The translations under genes were made by a program, and so were the position numbers. Below are positions 60,619 to 64,000 of a DNA stretch of 64,000 bases, piece by piece. The notes beneath the pieces are model-generated. The model saw only the letters and a program-made list of their open reading frames with translations, had not been told where the DNA came from and searched no databases. The stretch comes from Epilithonimonas vandammei (lineage in GTDB: Bacteria > Bacteroidota > Bacteroidia > Flavobacteriales > Weeksellaceae): the NCBI RefSeq assembly GCF_003860525.1, contig NZ_CP034161.1, forward strand, positions 310,001-374,000, written 5' to 3'. The number at the start of each line of letters is the position of its first letter. Within the stretch, counting starts at the first letter, position 1.

Positions 60619-60659
60619 ATCTAACATCTAAATTCTAACACCTAATATCTACATCCAAA
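60619..60659 (+). repeat. Heptad array directly before sufS
   Basis: ATCTAAC, ATCTAAA, TTCTAAC, ACCTAAT, ATCTACA and a partial unit run in step up to the sufS ATG, leaving no obvious Shine-Dalgarno sequence. Confidence 0.65.
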
Positions 60660-61880
60660 ATGTTTGATATCAACAACATAAGAACACAATTTCCAATTCT
60701 GAATCAGCAGGTGAACGGTAAACCATTGGTTTATCTAGACAACGCTGCAACATCTCAAAAACCGATTTCAGTTTTAGAAACTTGGAAAAAATATTACGAA
60801 ACCATCAACGCGAACGTCCACCGTGGGATCCACACTTTGAGTCAGTTGGCGACGGAAGAAATGGAACTTTCCCGACAGAAGATTCAAAGGTTCATCAATG
60901 CAAAACACGATTACGAAGTTATTTTTACCAAAGGAACAACGGAAGGAATCAATTTGGTGGCTTATGCTTTGACGAATCAGATTAAGAAAGATGATGAGAT
61001 TATCATTTCATATTTGGAACATCATTCCAACATTGTTCCCTGGCAAATGCTTTGCGAAAGAACCGGCGCAAAACTGAAAGTCATCCCAATGGATGAAAAC
61101 GGAATATTGCAGATTGATGTTTTGGATTCTTGGTTGAACGAAAAAACGAAAGTTGTTTCCGTGAATCAAGTTTCTAATGCTTTAGGAATCATCAACCCAA
61201 TCGAAAAAATCATAGAAAAAACAAGACAACTTTCCAACGCTTATGTTTTGATAGATGGCGCGCAATCTTCGCCTCACTTCAAAATCGATGTTCAGAAATT
61301 GGATTGCGATTTCTTTGTATTCTCAGGACACAAGATGTACGCGCCAATGGGAAGCGGAATTCTTTACGGTAAAGAATCTGTTTTGGAAAATCTTCATCCT
61401 TTCCACGGCGGTGGCGAGATGATTGCGGTTTGTAGTTTCGAGAAAACCACTTATGCAGGTTTACCTTTCAAATTCGAAGCTGGAACTCCGAATGTTGGTG
61501 GAAATATTGCGTTGGGAGCTGCTGTTGATTTCATTAATCAAATTGGTCACGAAAATCTTCAAAACCACGAAAACGAACTTCTGACCTACGCTCAAAAAAA
61601 ACTGCTGGAACTAGAAGGAATCAAAATCTATGGTGAAAAAGCCAACAGAACAGGTGTCGTTTCTTTCAACTTAGAAGGCGTTGGAATTGCCTCAGACACA
61701 GGAATGATTCTCGACAAAATGGGAATTGCCGTAAGAACCGGACATCATTGTACACAGCCTATTATGGATTTTTTCAGCATTGCCGGAACTGTTCGTGCAA
61801 GTTTTGCAGTTTATAATACTTTGGAAGAGATTGATATTTTGGTCGAAGGTGTGAAAAAAGCGCAGAAAATGTTGGTCTAA
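60660..61880 (+). CDS. sufS: Cysteine desulfurase SufS
   Basis: A 406-residue PLP enzyme that takes sulfur from cysteine for Fe-S cluster assembly. The N-terminus reads IRTQFPILNQQVNGKPLVYLDNAATSQKP. The PLP lysine is in FFVFSGHKMYAPMGSG (residue ~225) and the catalytic Cys in VRTGHHCTQPIMDFF (residue ~364), the type II arrangement. Other suf genes are not in the window. The leader is long and repeat-laden if the box at 60456 is used. Confidence 0.96.
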   Translation: MFDINNIRTQFPILNQQVNGKPLVYLDNAATSQKPISVLETWKKYYETINANVHRGIHTLSQLATEEMELSRQKIQRFINAKHDYEVIFTKGTTEGINLVAYALTNQIKKDDEIIISYLEHHSNIVPWQMLCERTGAKLKVIPMDENGILQIDVLDSWLNEKTKVVSVNQVSNALGIINPIEKIIEKTRQLSNAYVLIDGAQSSPHFKIDVQKLDCDFFVFSGHKMYAPMGSGILYGKESVLENLHPFHGGGEMIAVCSFEKTTYAGLPFKFEAGTPNVGGNIALGAAVDFINQIGHENLQNHENELLTYAQKKLLELEGIKIYGEKANRTGVVSFNLEGVGIASDTGMILDKMGIAVRTGHHCTQPIMDFFSIAGTVRASFAVYNTLEEIDILVEGVKKAQKMLV

Positions 61881-61898
61881 ATCAATTCATAAAATATT

Positions 61899-61925
61899 AA
61901 ACCCCTTCCAATGTTACAAGGGTTT
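61899..61925 (+). terminator. Probable terminator of sufS
   Basis: AAACCCCTT (61899-61907) pairs with AAGGGTTT (61918-61925) with one bulged C; the T tail is short. Confidence 0.55.
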
Positions 61926-62050
61926 CTATTCTATGACAAATTGTATTGTTTTTTCCTGTGGCATACCTCTTGCGAAATTATAATCCCACATAGAACCTGA
62001 TTGATTTTCTAAGAAATATAGAGAAACAATTTTTATATTAATTAAGATTA

Positions 62051-62065
62051 ATGACATTATGTCAT
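62051..62065. promoter_or_regulatory. Perfect 15-bp palindrome upstream of lon
   Basis: ATGACAT, one central T, ATGTCAT, ending 10 nt before the lon ATG. Operator-like geometry; the protein that binds it is unknown. Confidence 0.5.
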
Positions 62066-62075
62066 CAACGATATT

Positions 62076-64000
62076 ATGACAGAATTTGAAAATATGAATT
62101 TTGAGGAAATGCTTGACGACGGTCTCGGAATCATCGCAGAAGAAATTAATTTTTCGGACATCGATAATGAAGAGAACCATCAATCTCAAGACCTTTTCCC
62201 GATTCTTCCCGTAAGAAATATGGTAATGTTCCCGTCTGTGGTTACACCAATTACCGCCGGCAGGGAAAAATCCAAAAAATTGCTGGAAGATGCACATAAG
62301 GAAAATAAATTTATAGGAATCATCTGCCAAAAAAACCCGAATGAGGAAAATCCTACGGAAAAAGACCTGTACATCATCGGAACTCTGGCCAAGATCATCA
62401 AGATCATAAAACTTCCGGAAGGGAATATTACAGCCATTACGAGAGGTTATTACCGATTCAAAATCAAAAAAATGGTTTCTAATGAACCGTATTTTATTGC
62501 CAAAATCATAACGCAAAAAGATTTTAAACCAAAAGATGAAGAAGAATTTTTGGCTTTGATGGACAACATCAAAGATCTTGCAGAAAAAATTATCAATATT
62601 GATCCAAATATTCCAAATGCTGCGCAGTTTGCGCTAAAAAACATCGAAGGTGAAGAAGAACTGCTCAACTTTGTCTCTGCCAACGGTAATTTTTCTTCTG
62701 ACAAAAAACAAAAATTGCTAGATGAAAAGACATTGATTGGACGTGCTAATGCTTTATATGAAATGATGCACGACGATTACCGTCATTTGGAATTGAAAAA
62801 TCAGATTCATCAAAAAACAAGCAAAGATCTTGACAAACAGCAACGGGAGTATTTCCTGAACCAGCAGATTAAAACCATTCAGGAAGAGTTAGGTGGTGGT
62901 GCAGAATCTGATGTAGATGAGTTCAAGAAAAAGGCAGCAAAAATCACTTGGAGTAATGACGTTGAAAATCACTTCCAGAAAGAATTACAGAGGCTTCAGC
63001 GGCAGCATCCTAACTCGCCAGATTATAATGTTCAGCGAAATTATCTGGACTTTTTTACAGATTTGCCTTGGGGACACTATTCTAAGGATCATTTTGACCT
63101 CCACAAAGCCGAAAAACTTTTGGATAAAGAACATTTTGGACTGGAAGATATCAAAAAACGCATCCTGGAACATATTGCTGTTTTGAAACTGAAGAACGAT
63201 ATGAAATCACCAATCCTTTGTCTCGTTGGTCCTCCGGGAGTTGGAAAAACTTCGCTTGGAAAGTCAATTGCAGATTCTTTGGGGAGGAAATATGTTCGGG
63301 TTTCTCTCGGCGGTTTGCATGATGAAAGTGAAATCCGTGGACATAGAAAAACTTATATCGGTGCGATGGCGGGAAGAATACTCCAATCTATCAAAAAATC
63401 CGGAACATCTAATCCTGTGATCGTTTTGGATGAGATCGATAAAATCGGACAAGGGATTCACGGAGATCCAAGTTCAGCCCTACTAGAAGTCCTTGATCCT
63501 GAACAAAATAGTAACTTTTATGATAATTTCCTTGAATGTGGTTACGACCTTTCCAAAGTAATGTTCATTGCGACAGCTAACTCGCTTTCGTCTGTACAGC
63601 GTCCGCTTTTGGATAGAATGGAAATCATCAGCATTGCGGGTTACACTTTAGAAGAAAAGATTGAAATTGCTAAAAGACACTTAATCAAAAAACAACTTCA
63701 GGAAAATGGTTTGGAGGCCAAATCACTGAAAATCGGTAATGCTGAACTAAAACATATCATCGATGCTCATACTTCTGAAAGCGGTGTGAGAACTTTGGAA
63801 AAAAGAATTGCGGGAATTGCGCGTTGGGTTGCTTTGCAGCTGGCTATGGAAAAGCAATATAACCCAAAAATTTCTATTGAAAAAGTAGATGAAATTCTTG
63901 GTGTTCCGAGACCGAAAACATTCTCGGAGATTACAGATGTGCCAGGTGTTGTGACAGGTTTAGCTTGGACTAGTGTTGGCGGTGACATTTTATTCATCGA
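62076..64000 (+). CDS. lon: ATP-dependent protease La (Lon), N-terminal and AAA+ parts
   Basis: The first 641 codons are in the window; the Ser-Lys protease domain largely lies past the right edge. The N-terminal LAN domain (DLFPILPVRNMVMFPSVVTPITAGR) starts near residue 40, followed by a coiled coil. The AAA+ module has Walker A LVGPPGVGKTSLGKSIA near 385 and Walker B PVIVLDEIDKIG near 450, with GALHDE-like SLGGLHDESEIRGHRKTY between. Lon degrades misfolded and short-lived proteins. A 15-bp palindrome just upstream suggests a stress-linked operator. Confidence 0.95.
   Translation, partial: MTEFENMNFEEMLDDGLGIIAEEINFSDIDNEENHQSQDLFPILPVRNMVMFPSVVTPITAGREKSKKLLEDAHKENKFIGIICQKNPNEENPTEKDLYIIGTLAKIIKIIKLPEGNITAITRGYYRFKIKKMVSNEPYFIAKIITQKDFKPKDEEEFLALMDNIKDLAEKIINIDPNIPNAAQFALKNIEGEEELLNFVSANGNFSSDKKQKLLDEKTLIGRANALYEMMHDDYRHLELKNQIHQKTSKDLDKQQREYFLNQQIKTIQEELGGGAESDVDEFKKKAAKITWSNDVENHFQKELQRLQRQHPNSPDYNVQRNYLDFFTDLPWGHYSKDHFDLHKAEKLLDKEHFGLEDIKKRILEHIAVLKLKNDMKSPILCLVGPPGVGKTSLGKSIADSLGRKYVRVSLGGLHDESEIRGHRKTYIGAMAGRILQSIKKSGTSNPVIVLDEIDKIGQGIHGDPSSALLEVLDPEQNSNFYDNFLECGYDLSKVMFIATANSLSSVQRPLLDRMEIISIAGYTLEEKIEIAKRHLIKKQLQENGLEAKSLKIGNAELKHIIDAHTSESGVRTLEKRIAGIARWVALQLAMEKQYNPKISIEKVDEILGVPRPKTFSEITDVPGVVTGLAWTSVGGDILFI

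Noticed and set aside
61926..62516. 196-codon minus-strand ORF opposite lon
   Set aside because: It mirrors the Lon N-terminal domain on the other strand; the plus frame has clear Lon motifs and continues to the window end.
1..64000. tRNA, rRNA, tmRNA, SRP RNA or RNase P RNA genes
   Set aside because: I looked for T-loop GTTCGA motifs with matching arms, for GAGGAAAGTC and for SRP core motifs in the spacers and found no convincing case by eye; a tRNAscan/Infernal run would be decisive.

Overview
The window reads as a low-GC Bacteroidota chromosome, most likely family Weeksellaceae (Chryseobacterium-like). The grounds are recurrent TAnnTTTG promoter boxes, an Oar-type TonB-dependent receptor, exosortase F with its partner, a type III glutamine synthetase, DUF4835/DUF6909/DUF4126/DUF445 proteins, and a division/cell-wall (dcw) cluster without murF or ddl. 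This is judged from gene content; no database search was possible.

Layout. 1-8.6 kb: start of an M1 peptidase, a PIN-domain toxin-antitoxin pair, an M14 peptidase, a McrBC restriction pair and lepA. 8.7-14.1 kb (+): bamD, rpoZ, coaBC, a DUF4835 gene and recN. 14.2-19.1 kb (-): GH3-family protein, rplY, prs, bacilliredoxin and yqeY. 19.2-36.7 kb (-): the dcw cluster, read from mraZ through rsmH, ftsL, ftsI, murE, mraY, murD, ftsW, murG, murC, ftsQ and ftsA to ftsZ. Two small nuclease genes (GIY-YIG and GxxExxY) are wedged into it. 36.9-46.5 kb (+): nitroreductase, a ParE/RelE-type pair, nadBC, a large TonB-dependent receptor, a membrane protein, asd and a CDF metal exporter. 46.5-56.5 kb: exosortase F pair, a phosphotransferase, C40 lipoprotein peptidase, glnN, DUF6909, DUF445 and a serine hydrolase. 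56.5-64 kb: TetR regulator, TatD-like hydrolase, tcdA, rnpA, DUF4126, superoxide dismutase, sufS and the first part of lon.

How the genes work together. The dcw block makes lipid-linked peptidoglycan precursors (murE, mraY, murD, murG, murC) and builds the septum (ftsZ, A, Q, L, I, W). Its head carries a clear MraZ operator: three GTGG boxes exactly 10 bp apart. nadB-nadC make nicotinate mononucleotide. tatD-like and tcdA overlap, and rnpA follows after 1 nt with a TTG start.

The most unusual signal is in the spacers. Two nuclease ORFs in the dcw cluster are each tightly bracketed by their own inverted repeats: a perfect 23-bp pair around GIY-YIG, and a ~77-bp family around GxxExxY with a third copy between ftsA and ftsQ. 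Many other spacers are tandem 7-, 8- or 9-bp degenerate units, often as inverted arms. Examples lie before recN, yqeY, ftsZ, murD, mraY, rsmH, mraZ and sufS. One heptad array sits in frame inside murG. A further ~100-bp dispersed repeat occurs twice. Several genes have a TAnnTTTG box ending only 3-6 nt before the ATG, which predicts leaderless mRNAs.
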